Shown: one piece after another, positions 15,976 through 24,258 of the stretch | How positions within the stretch are numbered: the first letter of the stretch is position 1 | Layout of the letters: every line of letters begins with the position of its first letter | Assembly: GCA_023415475.1 (NCBI GenBank) | Contig: JAEZKL010000167.1 | Coordinates: 1 to 44,792, forward strand | Direction of reading: 5' to 3' | Source of the DNA: Bacillota bacterium | GTDB lineage: Bacteria > Bacillota > Clostridia > Lachnospirales > Lachnospiraceae | DNA length: 44,792 nucleotides | Made by a program: the position numbers and the translations under genes | Notes under the pieces: generated by a model | Database searches by the model: none | What the model was told of the DNA's origin: nothing | Seen by the model: the letters and a program-made list of their open reading frames with translations, nothing else

Positions 15976-16199
15976 ACAATCACTTCACTCCTTTACTTTT
16001 CGTTAAATGTAGAAAAAGATTGGTCAAAACATAAGCAAAATACGTTAAGATTAGTGTACTAGGCTGTTGCTCTGGTCCTTAGCATAAGTACATTACACAA
16101 CTTGCTAAGAACATCTGTGATAGTAAATTCTGTGACCGGTTGTAATACCGAACAAGTTCCTCGTAGGTGAAAATTATGCAGTTCTTATCAAACATTGTA
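15976..16199 (-). promoter_or_regulatory. pfp promoter and long structured leader
   Basis: On the minus strand TACAAT (16199-16194) has the TGn extension and gives a leader of about 210 nt. The leader contains a hairpin with arms CTTAGCA and TGCTAAG (16109-16078) and a smaller CGGT/ACCG hairpin. No T-tract terminator is seen, so any control would act on translation or stability. No known riboswitch consensus is recognised. Confidence 0.45.
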
Positions 16200-16295
16200 C
16201 CACAATTTAACAATAAGTAAACATAAAACAGATATTGTATGCAATTATTTACACAATAAACTATTTATAAGTGAAAATCGTGTTTTATTTACACT

Positions 16296-17090
16296 CTATA
16301 TTCTTGCACTCATCAGATTACTTGAGGTATATCGTTTTAAGCCTTTGTAAAAAAAGAAAAAGGCCAGTAAGCAGATACCGAGAGTAAAGGTGAAAACCCC
16401 AAGTAATGATGCCAAATCAAAGTCCAGAATAATACGCATAGGTTGATAAACTACAAAACCCACCGGAACGATGGTATAGAGCAGTAGGCGGACACCGTTC
16501 TTGAAGATGCTGTCCGGATAGGTACTAAAGTGGATAAAGATGTTATTCAGGTTCTCGGAAAGTAAGTCAGCTCGCACAATCCAGAAGGAAATGCTGCCGG
16601 TGATTACGGCAAAGGCAGCCATGATCACACCGCCGAGTAAGGTGAATAGAGTGAACAGCAATAAATTACGGATGCTGAACCGGAATATGATTATAATCAG
16701 ATACCCATAAATCAGATCACCGATGGCGGAGGAATTTGTCGCAGAGGTGATGATGCCAAGCAGAACATTTTTAGGCTGGACCAGGAAGGAATCAAGCTTG
16801 CCTTGCAGAATGAGGTCGGGCAGGTGGAAGGCTCTTTGAAATAGGATGTGAGCAACGCCATAGGTCGAGGCTGCCAAGCCCCAGAGCACCATTACATCCC
16901 CAAAATCATAGCCGCCGATGTCTGGTTTTAAGTGAAATAATAACAGCCACTGGATGAGAAAGGTAGAATTGTTCAATATCATAAACAGAACATTGGTTAG
17001 GAAGGTCACGCGATTTGTCATCTCCCTCATGATATTGTATTTTACGGAAAGCAGGATAACACGAAATTGGTTTTTAGCCGCCGTTAACAT
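16296..17090 (-). CDS. ABC-2 type transporter permease (COG3694-like)
   Basis: The 264-residue protein has about six hydrophobic segments, starting after a short cytoplasmic N-terminus, and resembles the COG3694 permeases that pair with COG4587 and COG4586 partners. It should form half of the membrane channel of an ABC exporter. Its start lies 17 nt inside the end of the upstream permease gene, so translation is coupled. The substrate is unknown. Confidence 0.8.
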   Translation of the reverse strand: MLTAAKNQFRVILLSVKYNIMREMTNRVTFLTNVLFMILNNSTFLIQWLLLFHLKPDIGGYDFGDVMVLWGLAASTYGVAHILFQRAFHLPDLILQGKLDSFLVQPKNVLLGIITSATNSSAIGDLIYGYLIIIIFRFSIRNLLLFTLFTLLGGVIMAAFAVITGSISFWIVRADLLSENLNNIFIHFSTYPDSIFKNGVRLLLYTIVPVGFVVYQPMRIILDFDLASLLGVFTFTLGICLLAFFFFYKGLKRYTSSNLMSARI

Positions 17091-17865
17091 TCAGTTTTTT
17101 CACTCCCCTCTGATAGATGAATAATAATATACCTAAGGATATCACGAAATATACAAGCTGAGATAATATTACCTGCAGAGCCATACCGATGCTATAGTCT
17201 ATGATCAGCTTCGCCGGTCCGTAGGTTACTACAAAGATCGGGGTAAAGCGTATGATGGGCTGTGCCCAGAGGGGAAAAACCTCTACCGGGAACATGATAC
17301 CAAGGACAATGATCATTTTATCGTAGATCCAGTGGAACGGTGTGGCGTCTTCGATCCAGAAGGATAACACGCTGATGCTCATCTTCAGGAAGGTATTAAT
17401 AAACATTCCAAGAATCAGAGAAAGCAGAACAGCGGGAAGCTGATACATTCTTATGTCAGGAAAAGAACCGAGGAAGCAATAACCGATCACGAGCCCCGCT
17501 ATCAGAAACATCAGAGTTTTGACTACAATCTCACCAAGGTGCTTTGCTATAATGTAGGCGATATAGTGGTAGGGCTTATTGATACCATAAGCAATGGAAC
17601 CGCTTTTGATGTCATTACTGATCTGAAAGCTTAAGGTTGCATTCCTGGTGGAGAACCAGATGATTTCCGTCAATATGACATACCAGATCATCTGCACCTT
17701 GGAGTAGCCGTTAATCAGATTCGCCGTATCCGAGTAGATGTAATCCCACAGATTCATGAATACAAAGAGGACCATGAAGAAGGTAATAAAGCCTAATAGA
17801 ATACTTAACACATATTGAAGACTCTCTATCAGAGTGGCCTTCAAAACAAACAGATATTTTCGCAT
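17074..17865 (-). CDS. ABC-2 type transporter permease (COG4587-like)
   Basis: The 263-residue polytopic protein has about six membrane helices beginning at residue 18 and ends in a basic tail G-V-K-K-L-N. It is the second gene of the exporter, 53 bp after the ATPase gene. AAAGGTG lies before the ATG. It likely forms a heterodimeric channel with the next permease. Confidence 0.8.
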   Translation of the reverse strand: MRKYLFVLKATLIESLQYVLSILLGFITFFMVLFVFMNLWDYIYSDTANLINGYSKVQMIWYVILTEIIWFSTRNATLSFQISNDIKSGSIAYGINKPYHYIAYIIAKHLGEIVVKTLMFLIAGLVIGYCFLGSFPDIRMYQLPAVLLSLILGMFINTFLKMSISVLSFWIEDATPFHWIYDKMIIVLGIMFPVEVFPLWAQPIIRFTPIFVVTYGPAKLIIDYSIGMALQVILSQLVYFVISLGILLFIYQRGVKKLNVNGG

Positions 17866-17918
17866 TGTATCAACACCTTTCTATTGTTTATCATATAGAT
17901 ACCGGCTGGTATCAGGAA

Positions 17919-18905
17919 TCACTTCCCTTGCCGGTTCTCCTTATAGATTTCCGTGATGATATTCTCCAGAGGAACATTGGATATATTGATATCCAGAATA
18001 TTGTCCGAATCGATCAGCTTCAAGGCGTCTGCGATACTCTTCTTAGTGGTATCTACCTCCAGCTTAAGGTTATTGCCTTTACTCTTGATTACGGTAATAC
18101 CGTCCTCGTCGGACATATTCATTGCCTCTCGAAGCTTTACCTCAACAATCTTCTTATTCAGATAGTGATATTTCAGATTCTCCATCGAATCATCCAGAAC
18201 GATGCAACCGTGATTTACGATAATGATTCTCTTACATAATTTCTCGATATCTCCCACATCGTGACTGGTTAGGAAAATGGTGGTCTTATATTCCTTATTC
18301 ATTTTCTTGATCAGAGTACGGATATTTTCCTTCACAACCGGATCCAGGCCGATGGTTGGCTCATCAAGAAATAGTATCTTAGGGCGGTGAATCAGGGAGG
18401 CTACAATCTCACAGCGGATTCTCTGGCCTAAGGAGAGATTTCTGACCGGTGTGTTTATGAATTCCTCTAATTCAAACACCTTCTTTAACTCCTCAATCCT
18501 GGCCTCTGCTTCGTCATCCGTTAGGTCATAGATCGCTCCAAAGAATTTAAAATTATCATAGGGAGTAAGGTGCATCCACAGCTGCTCCTTCTGACCAAAT
18601 ACAGTCCCGATCTGATAAGCGAGCTTTTTTCTTTTTACGGTCGGATCGATTCCCATAACCGTAGCGTTCCCAGCCTCCGGATAGAGGATTCCGGTCAACA
18701 TCTTGATCGTAGTACTTTTTCCGGCTCCGTTTGGACCGATAAAGGCAAGAATCTCTCCCTCCTCAACCCGAAAGCTGATATGATCCACAGCAGGAATTGT
18801 CCGATACTTTGGCTTTATGATGGATTTCAGGCTTCCCTTAAGCCCTTTGTCTTTTACCTTTACCCGAAAGGTCTTTGACAGTTCGTTTACAACAATTGCA
18901 TCCAT
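17919..18905 (-). CDS. ABC-2 exporter ATP-binding protein (COG4586-like)
   Basis: The 328-residue protein is a full ATPase: Walker A G57-P-N-G-A-G-K-S-T65, signature L-S-L-G-Q-R near 158, Walker B I-L-F-L-D-E-P and the switch histidine in L-T-S-H-D. The insert before Walker A (residues 15-37) and the roughly 90-residue C-terminal extension are typical of COG4586/DrrA-like ATPases. GGGGAGGAACGCAT precedes the ATG. It is the first gene of the exporter and lies 28 bp downstream of an intrinsic terminator, so its expression probably depends on antitermination. Confidence 0.9.
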   Translation of the reverse strand: MDAIVVNELSKTFRVKVKDKGLKGSLKSIIKPKYRTIPAVDHISFRVEEGEILAFIGPNGAGKSTTIKMLTGILYPEAGNATVMGIDPTVKRKKLAYQIGTVFGQKEQLWMHLTPYDNFKFFGAIYDLTDDEAEARIEELKKVFELEEFINTPVRNLSLGQRIRCEIVASLIHRPKILFLDEPTIGLDPVVKENIRTLIKKMNKEYKTTIFLTSHDVGDIEKLCKRIIIVNHGCIVLDDSMENLKYHYLNKKIVEVKLREAMNMSDEDGITVIKSKGNNLKLEVDTTKKSIADALKLIDSDNILDINISNVPLENIITEIYKENRQGK

Positions 18906-18933
18906 ATGCGTTCCTCCCCTTATATTGTTCTAT

Positions 18934-18976
18934 AAAAAAACCGCCTTGAATAATAGATTACTATCATGCAAGGCGG
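18934..18976 (-). terminator. Attenuator terminator before the ABC-2 exporter
   Basis: On the minus strand CCGCCTTG (18976-18969) pairs with CAAGGCGG (18948-18941). The interior adds seven pairs (ATGATAG with CTATTAT around TAAT), and seven T follow. It lies inside the leader, between the promoter at 19183-19155 and the start codon at 18905. Confidence 0.85.
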
Positions 18977-19066
18977 AGGTTTTTGTATTTATGAATAAGC
19001 CCATTCCGTATTTGCATAACTGAAGGAAACATGTCTGCCTGCAGCTATGCGACGAAGCTACAAGTG

Positions 19067-19123
19067 TCAATGTCTAATGAGTTCAGAGCAAATAATGACG
19101 TACATGGGAATAAAATGTCTCAT
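19067..19123 (-). CDS. Candidate 18-residue leader peptide
   Basis: On the minus strand AAAGGAG is followed after 9 nt by an ATG opening a frame M-R-H-F-I-P-M-Y-V-I-I-C-S-E-L-I-R-H and a TGA. It lies about 25 nt into the predicted transcript and about 90 nt before the terminator. A hairpin (TGTAGCT with AGCTGCA, about 19062-19036) follows just after its stop. This order matches ribosome-mediated attenuation leaders. No run of one amino acid is present, so amino-acid starvation is less likely than drug-induced stalling; this is inference. Confidence 0.5.
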   Translation of the reverse strand: MRHFIPMYVIICSELIRH

Positions 19124-19154
19124 GGAAAGTTTCTCCTTTGAAGGAATTTTTGCT

Positions 19155-19183
19155 AGTATAGCATAAGATTTTTTGATTTGCAA
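19155..19183 (-). promoter_or_regulatory. Promoter of the ABC-2 exporter operon
   Basis: TTGCAA (19183-19178) and TATACT (19160-19155) on the minus strand are 17 bp apart, and the -10 is extended (TGC). The leader is about 240 nt. Confidence 0.75.
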
Positions 19184-19281
19184 GAGTGAAATAAAAATAA
19201 ATTATATGTGAAATTGTATAATACATCGTTTATAGTCAAAATATACGGATAATCAACATATTATTGCGCAATTTTCGATCC

Positions 19282-19290
19282 TGATATAAA
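19282..19290 (+). promoter_or_regulatory. Probable extended -10 element before the 19326 gene
   Basis: TGATATAAA is an extended -10 placed 36 bp before the ATG. The -35 (TTGCGC at 19264, 15 bp away) is weak. Confidence 0.4.
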
Positions 19291-19325
19291 ATGAATAATA
19301 GGTTTAACGTATATGGGGGTGTACT

Positions 19326-20450
19326 ATGCTGGAAGTAAGAGAAGTGAAGACAAAAAAAGAGCAGCTTGTGTTTGCAACATTTAATACAGAAATGTATCGG
19401 GAGGTTCCATGGGCAATCCCGAAGCTAATTACCGATGAGCTCAACATATTTAATCCGAAGAAAAATCCTGCTTATGAATACTGCAGAACCAGACAGTTCT
19501 TAGCATATCAGGACGGTAAATGCGTTGGACGCATTGCAGGAATTATTAATAAGGCGGCCAATGAGAAATGGTACACGAAGCGAATCCGCTTCTCGAGAGT
19601 GGATTTTATTGATGATACACAGGTTTCTGCAGCATTGTTCAAAGCGGTAGAGGACTGGGGACGCGAGGAAGGATTAACGGAGCTTCATGGCCCGATCGGT
19701 TTTAACGATATGGATCAGGAGGGGATGTTGATCGAGGGCTTTGAAGAGGAGAGCATGTTTATCACGATCTATAATCACCCTTATTACATAAAGCATATGG
19801 AGGGCTTAAGCTTTCGACGGGATACAGACTGGGTGGAATATCAGGTAAAGATTCCGAAGGAGCCGGATGAGAGATTGGATACGCTTTCAGCGGCAGTCCT
19901 TAAAAAGCATAAGCTGAAATTGATCGAGCCAATAAGCCGCAGGCAGATTAAACCCTATATTACCAAGATATTTGACTTATACAATATTGCTTATGAGAAT
20001 CTGTATGGAACTGTTAAGCTGTCCTATCAACAGATTATGAAATATTACGACGAATTCATCCAACTCATTAATCCGAAGTTTGTAAAGCTGATTGTTGATG
20101 AGAATAATCAATTAGTCGGCTTTGGGCTGGCGATGCCTTCTTTAAATAAGGCGGCAAAGAGGAGCGGCGGAAGATTGTTTCCCTTCGGCTGGTACCATCT
20201 GCTTCGTGCACCTTACGCAAAGGCAAAGGTACTTGATCTGTATCTGATCGGCGTCCTGCCCAATATGCAGAACAAGGGATTAACCGCTATCTTAATGAAT
20301 TCAATGGCTGCCGCTGCAAGAAAGAATGGCTTTGAGATTGCAGAGACCGGTCCGGAATTGGAGAATAATCATCAGGTTCAGGCGTTATGGAAGCATTACG
20401 AGACCAGACAGCATAAGCGCCGCCGGTGTTGGATTAAATCCATCGAATAG
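19326..20450 (+). CDS. Double GNAT-like protein of unknown substrate
   Basis: The 374-residue protein looks like two acetyltransferase-like halves. The C-terminal half has the order of a GNAT fold (L-Y-L-I-G-V-L-P-N-M-Q-N-K-G-L-T-A-I-L near 300-320), and the N-terminal half contains G-R-I-A-G-I-I-N near 69. It matches a widespread conserved family related to YghO, whose reaction is not known to me. GGGGGTG lies before the ATG. The stop overlaps the metF leader region, so the two genes form an operon. Confidence 0.7.
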   Translation: MLEVREVKTKKEQLVFATFNTEMYREVPWAIPKLITDELNIFNPKKNPAYEYCRTRQFLAYQDGKCVGRIAGIINKAANEKWYTKRIRFSRVDFIDDTQVSAALFKAVEDWGREEGLTELHGPIGFNDMDQEGMLIEGFEEESMFITIYNHPYYIKHMEGLSFRRDTDWVEYQVKIPKEPDERLDTLSAAVLKKHKLKLIEPISRRQIKPYITKIFDLYNIAYENLYGTVKLSYQQIMKYYDEFIQLINPKFVKLIVDENNQLVGFGLAMPSLNKAAKRSGGRLFPFGWYHLLRAPYAKAKVLDLYLIGVLPNMQNKGLTAILMNSMAAAARKNGFEIAETGPELENNHQVQALWKHYETRQHKRRRCWIKSIE

Positions 20451-20471
20451 ATGTGGATGAAGGAGAATACG

Positions 20472-21338
20472 ATGCAGATTGCCAGCCTATTTCAAGAGAA
20501 GAAGACGGTAATATCCCTGGAGGTATTCCCACCGAAAAAGACCAGCTCCATAGATACAATCTATACTACCCTGGATGATTTGCAGGGCTTGAAACCGGAT
20601 TTTATCAGTGTAACCTATGGTGCGGCAGGCAATGCCGGTGATACTTCTACCTGCGACATTGCTTCTGCCATAAAATCAAATTATGGAATCCCGCCGCTGG
20701 CTCATCTTACCTGTGTCAGCTATACAAAGGAGGAGATTGATAAGATACTGGATCTCCTGCAGCAAAATGGGATTGAGAATGTCTTAGCTCTGCGAGGGGA
20801 TATCAACCCGGGTGTCACGCCGAAGAATGAGTTTCACTATGCCAGTGAGCTGGTGGCATACATTAAGGAGCGAGGAGACTTCCATATATCCGGTGCCTGC
20901 TATCCGGAGGGGCATATTGATTCAGTCAATCTGGTAAATGACATCCATAATCTGAAGAGAAAGGTAGATGCCGGTACCGAGCATTTGATTTCCCAGCTCT
21001 TCTTTGATAACAGTCATTTCTATTCCTTTGTAGAGAAGGCAAGGATAGCGGGTATTATGGTTCCTATCGAAGCGGGAATTATGCCTGTCGTGAATAAGGC
21101 GCAGATTGAGCGAATGGTTACATTATGCGGAGCAAGTCTACCTGCCAAGTTTACGAAGATGATGCAGCGCTTTGAGCATTCGCCGGAAGCACTTCGGGAT
21201 GCGGGTATCGCCTATGCAGTGGATCAGATTGTGGATTTAATCTCTCAGGGAGTGGATGGGATTCATCTGTATACCATGAACAATTCTCTCATTGCAAAGA
21301 GGATTCATGCTAATATAGCTGGTTTAATACAAGCTTGA
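20472..21338 (+). CDS. metF: Methylenetetrahydrofolate reductase
   Basis: MetF reduces 5,10-methylene-THF to 5-methyl-THF, the methyl donor for methionine synthesis, using FAD. The 288 residues form a TIM barrel. E17 in S-L-E-V-F-P-P-K is the catalytic acid, and the L-R-G-D block near residue 95 holds the aspartate that contacts folate. AAGGAGAATACG places the start at 20472; an in-frame ATG at 20451 overlaps the preceding stop and lacks a site. No MetV-like zinc-binding partner or methionine synthase is in the window, so a role in methionine supply is likelier than in a Wood-Ljungdahl branch. Confidence 0.93.
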   Translation: MQIASLFQEKKTVISLEVFPPKKTSSIDTIYTTLDDLQGLKPDFISVTYGAAGNAGDTSTCDIASAIKSNYGIPPLAHLTCVSYTKEEIDKILDLLQQNGIENVLALRGDINPGVTPKNEFHYASELVAYIKERGDFHISGACYPEGHIDSVNLVNDIHNLKRKVDAGTEHLISQLFFDNSHFYSFVEKARIAGIMVPIEAGIMPVVNKAQIERMVTLCGASLPAKFTKMMQRFEHSPEALRDAGIAYAVDQIVDLISQGVDGIHLYTMNNSLIAKRIHANIAGLIQA

Positions 21339-21340
21339 CA

Positions 21341-21425
21341 AAACAGGCTGTTTCTATAGATTGGAAGTCTCATTGGTCGAGAGTTACCTGACCGAGGAGC
21401 TTTCGTCAACGGAAACAGCCTGTTT
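21341..21425. terminator. Long hairpin between convergent metF and gguB
   Basis: Arms AAACAGGCTGTTTC and GAAACAGCCTGTTT (14 bp, perfect) enclose a 57-nt interior with its own stem, in which TTGGTC pairs with GACCGA. Its position between two convergent stops suggests a bidirectional terminator. Confidence 0.7.
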
Positions 21426-21448
21426 GTAAGAGGAGAGTCTACTAAATT

Positions 21449-22615
21449 CTATTTTGATTTGGATTTTGAGTATACGTCAAAGGCTACTGCGCCTAGTAGT
21501 ACAAAGCCCTTAATGGCTTGCTGCCAGTCGATACTGATACCCATGATGGACATACCATTGTTCAGGACACCCATCAGAAGCCCGCCGACCATAGCTCCGA
21601 CAACAGTACCGACACCACCGGAGGTAGATGCACCGCCGATGAAGCAGGCAGCGATTGCATCCAACTCGAAATTTACACCGGATTTTGGAGTAGCAGAATT
21701 CAATCTGCCTGTAAAGATGACACCTGCCAGTGCGGCCAGAAGTCCCATGTTAGCATATACCCAGAACATAACCTTCTTTGTGTTAACGCCGGATAATTGA
21801 GCGGCTTTCATATTACCACCATAAGCATAGATGTGTCTGCCGGGAATTGTCTTCATAGTGATAAAGGAATAGATGAGAACCAGTACGATTACGATTACCA
21901 ATACCATCGGAATTCCCTTATAGGAGGCTAAGGAGTAGGTAAATGCATTGATGATTAACAGAATACCAAGCACCTGCGGTACAAAGGTCTTCAGGGAGCT
22001 TACTTCAAAGCCATATTTTCTCTTATTCTTCCTATCGTTTAGCTCCTTTAATATGTACAGGATGGAAGCAATAATACCCACTGCAATGGCCAGAATATTC
22101 AGGTTACCCATCTTTCCGATCTCCGGTAAGAAGCCGGAAGCCATGAAGGTGTATTCGGCCGGCAGAGGAGCAAGACTGGTGCCTTTAAGTACAACAAGGG
22201 TTAGCCCTCGAAAGATAAGCATACCTGCCAGGGTAGCTATGAAGGCAGGAACACCGACATAAGCAATCCAGAAGCCCTGCCAACAGCCGATTAGAAAGCC
22301 AAGAATCAGGGAAACCACGATGGTGGGGAAGACAGGAATATCCATCTTAAGCATCATTGTCGCTGAGATCGCACCGACAAAGCCAGCAACAGAACCAACG
22401 GACAGATCGACATTACCACCGGTCAGAATACACAGGAGCATACCGACTGCAAGAATTAGTATGTAAGCATTTTGTGAGATTAAGTTTGAGATGTTGAGCG
22501 GCTTTAATAAAACGCCCTTCGTCAAAAACTGAAATAGTATGATAACGACTACCAAGGCAATTACCATTACATATTGGCGAATGTTACCCTTTAAAAAAGA
22601 ACCCTTCTTATTCAT
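21449..22615 (-). CDS. gguB: Sugar ABC transporter permease (GguB/MmsB/XylH type)
   Basis: The 388-residue protein has about ten hydrophobic segments and the conserved late block F-E-L-D-A-I-A-A-C-F-I-G-G-A-S-T-S-G-G-V-G-T of sugar importer permeases of the BPD_transp_2 family. It forms the channel of a CUT2 importer. Its first codons overlap the end of the ATPase gene by 8 nt. AGGAGGGATACC precedes the ATG. The family name is firm; the symbol follows the ChvE-GguAB set. Confidence 0.88.
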   Translation of the reverse strand: MNKKGSFLKGNIRQYVMVIALVVVIILFQFLTKGVLLKPLNISNLISQNAYILILAVGMLLCILTGGNVDLSVGSVAGFVGAISATMMLKMDIPVFPTIVVSLILGFLIGCWQGFWIAYVGVPAFIATLAGMLIFRGLTLVVLKGTSLAPLPAEYTFMASGFLPEIGKMGNLNILAIAVGIIASILYILKELNDRKNKRKYGFEVSSLKTFVPQVLGILLIINAFTYSLASYKGIPMVLVIVIVLVLIYSFITMKTIPGRHIYAYGGNMKAAQLSGVNTKKVMFWVYANMGLLAALAGVIFTGRLNSATPKSGVNFELDAIAACFIGGASTSGGVGTVVGAMVGGLLMGVLNNGMSIMGISIDWQQAIKGFVLLGAVAFDVYSKSKSK

Positions 22616-24155
22616 GGTATCCCTCCTGATTGCTTTGCATTATGCATTGCATTATATTTTCCTGCGAGGCCTCTTCTGCATTTAACTCTCCTACGATTCG
22701 GCCTTCATTCATGACATATACCCTGTCACACATACCCAGGATTTCAGGTAATTCGGACGAAATCATTATAATTGTCTTGCCTGCAGCTGTCAAATCATTG
22801 ATGACAGAATAGATTTCATACTTGGCACCAACGTCAATACCTCTGGTTGGTTCATCAAGAATCAGTACATCGGGATCGGAGAAGATCCATTTGCTGAATA
22901 CAACCTTCTGCTGATTGCCACCGGACAGATTACCGGTTCGCTGGAGAATGCTTGGAGACTTAATTCGCAGCTTCTCCCGGAATTCTTCAGCCGCTTGTAT
23001 TTCCTTGTTTTCATCAATAACGATACCTTTACTGATTTTATTAAACGCTGTCAAGCTGATATTTCGTTTAATGTTATCAATCAGGATCAAACCGGCACTC
23101 TTCCTGTCCTCTGTAGTATAGGCGATACCATGTCGAATTGCGTCCTTTACATTTTTTATATGGATTTCCTTGCCATCCTTAATAATGGTACCGACAATCT
23201 TCTTACCGTAGGATCTTCCAAACACACTCATGGCGAACTCGGTACGCCCTGCACCCATCAGCCCTGCGATTCCTACTACTTCGCCTCTTCGTGTATTTAT
23301 ATTAATATTTTTAAGTACTAGCTTGGATTCATCCTTCGAATCATAGGCACTCCAATTCTTAATTTCAAAGCAGATATCACCGATTTGATTCGACCTCTTG
23401 GGGAAGCGGTCAATCAATTCACGGCCCACCATACCTTTAATAATTCTGGATTCCGTGATATCATCGACATCCTTCACCAAAGTCTCAATGGTCTTGCCGT
23501 CCCGGAGGATTGTAATGGCATCCGCCACTTTAGTAACTTCATTAAGTTTATGGGATATGATAATGCTTGTGATGTTCTGCTCCTTCAGGCCTAACAGCAA
23601 TTCAAGCAAATGCTTGGAATCATCGTCATTTAAAGCGGCGGTAGGTTCATCCAATATCAAAAGCTTAACATCCTTCGCCAGAGCCTTGATGATTTCCACC
23701 AACTGTTGCTTCCCCATTCCAAGATCGATAATTCTGGTATCTATACTCTCATGAAGGCCAACCTTCTTCATCATTTCCATGGTTTTTATCCGTGTCTTAT
23801 CCCAGCTGATCACGGGTCCGAATTCGGTCTGTTCATTTCCTAAAAATACATTTTCTGCAATAGAAAGCTGGGGGATTAAAGCCAGCTCCTGATGAATAAT
23901 AGCTATTCCCTTTGCTTCACTCTCTTTTATGTTTTTAAATGCGCACACCTGTCCGTCAATTATAATATCACCCTCATAGGTTCCATGTGGATAGACACCG
24001 CTGAGTACGTTCATCAGGGTTGATTTTCCGGCTCCGTTCTCACCCACCAAAGCGTGGATTTTGTTGGGCTTAACTTTGAGATTAACGTTGTCAAGAGCTA
24101 TTACACCAGGAAACGTCTTTGTGATATTTCGCATTTCCAATGCATACTGTTCCAT
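22608..24155 (-). CDS. gguA: Sugar ABC transporter ATPase, two-domain (GguA/MmsA/XylG type)
   Basis: The 515-residue protein has two ABC domains. The first has Walker A G38-E-N-G-A-G-K-S-T46 and Walker B L-L-I-L-D-E-P. The second has the usual altered P-loop G-L-M-G-A-G-R-T, an intact signature L-S-G-G-N-Q-Q-K and V-L-I-L-D-E-P-T-R-G-I-D. This is the energising subunit of the CUT2 importer with GguB and ChvE. AAGGAGTGAAAAG precedes the ATG. A strong intergenic hairpin separates it from chvE and likely makes its mRNA less abundant than that of chvE. Confidence 0.93.
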   Translation of the reverse strand: MEQYALEMRNITKTFPGVIALDNVNLKVKPNKIHALVGENGAGKSTLMNVLSGVYPHGTYEGDIIIDGQVCAFKNIKESEAKGIAIIHQELALIPQLSIAENVFLGNEQTEFGPVISWDKTRIKTMEMMKKVGLHESIDTRIIDLGMGKQQLVEIIKALAKDVKLLILDEPTAALNDDDSKHLLELLLGLKEQNITSIIISHKLNEVTKVADAITILRDGKTIETLVKDVDDITESRIIKGMVGRELIDRFPKRSNQIGDICFEIKNWSAYDSKDESKLVLKNININTRRGEVVGIAGLMGAGRTEFAMSVFGRSYGKKIVGTIIKDGKEIHIKNVKDAIRHGIAYTTEDRKSAGLILIDNIKRNISLTAFNKISKGIVIDENKEIQAAEEFREKLRIKSPSILQRTGNLSGGNQQKVVFSKWIFSDPDVLILDEPTRGIDVGAKYEIYSVINDLTAAGKTIIMISSELPEILGMCDRVYVMNEGRIVGELNAEEASQENIMQCIMQSNQEGYHE

Positions 24156-24197
24156 CTTTTCACTCCTTCAGCTATAGAACTGCTTTATGCTTTTATA

Positions 24198-24238
24198 CCA
24201 AAATGTCGGTTAGTGCCATAAACTAACCGACATTTTGG
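24198..24238 (-). promoter_or_regulatory. Intercistronic hairpin between chvE and gguA
   Basis: A perfect 16-bp stem (CCAAAATGTCGGTTAG and its complement) with a 9-nt loop lies between two genes of the operon. No T tract follows on the minus strand (GTATAAAAG), so a role in 3'-end protection or partial termination, giving more binding protein than transporter, fits best. Confidence 0.75.
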
Positions 24239-24258
24239 CTATCAAACCTTGATTAGAA

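Noticed and set aside
18934..19183. T-box or SAM riboswitch before the ABC-2 exporter
   Set aside because: The T-box GGTGG bulge and the SAM-I core are not present; leader-peptide attenuation fits better.
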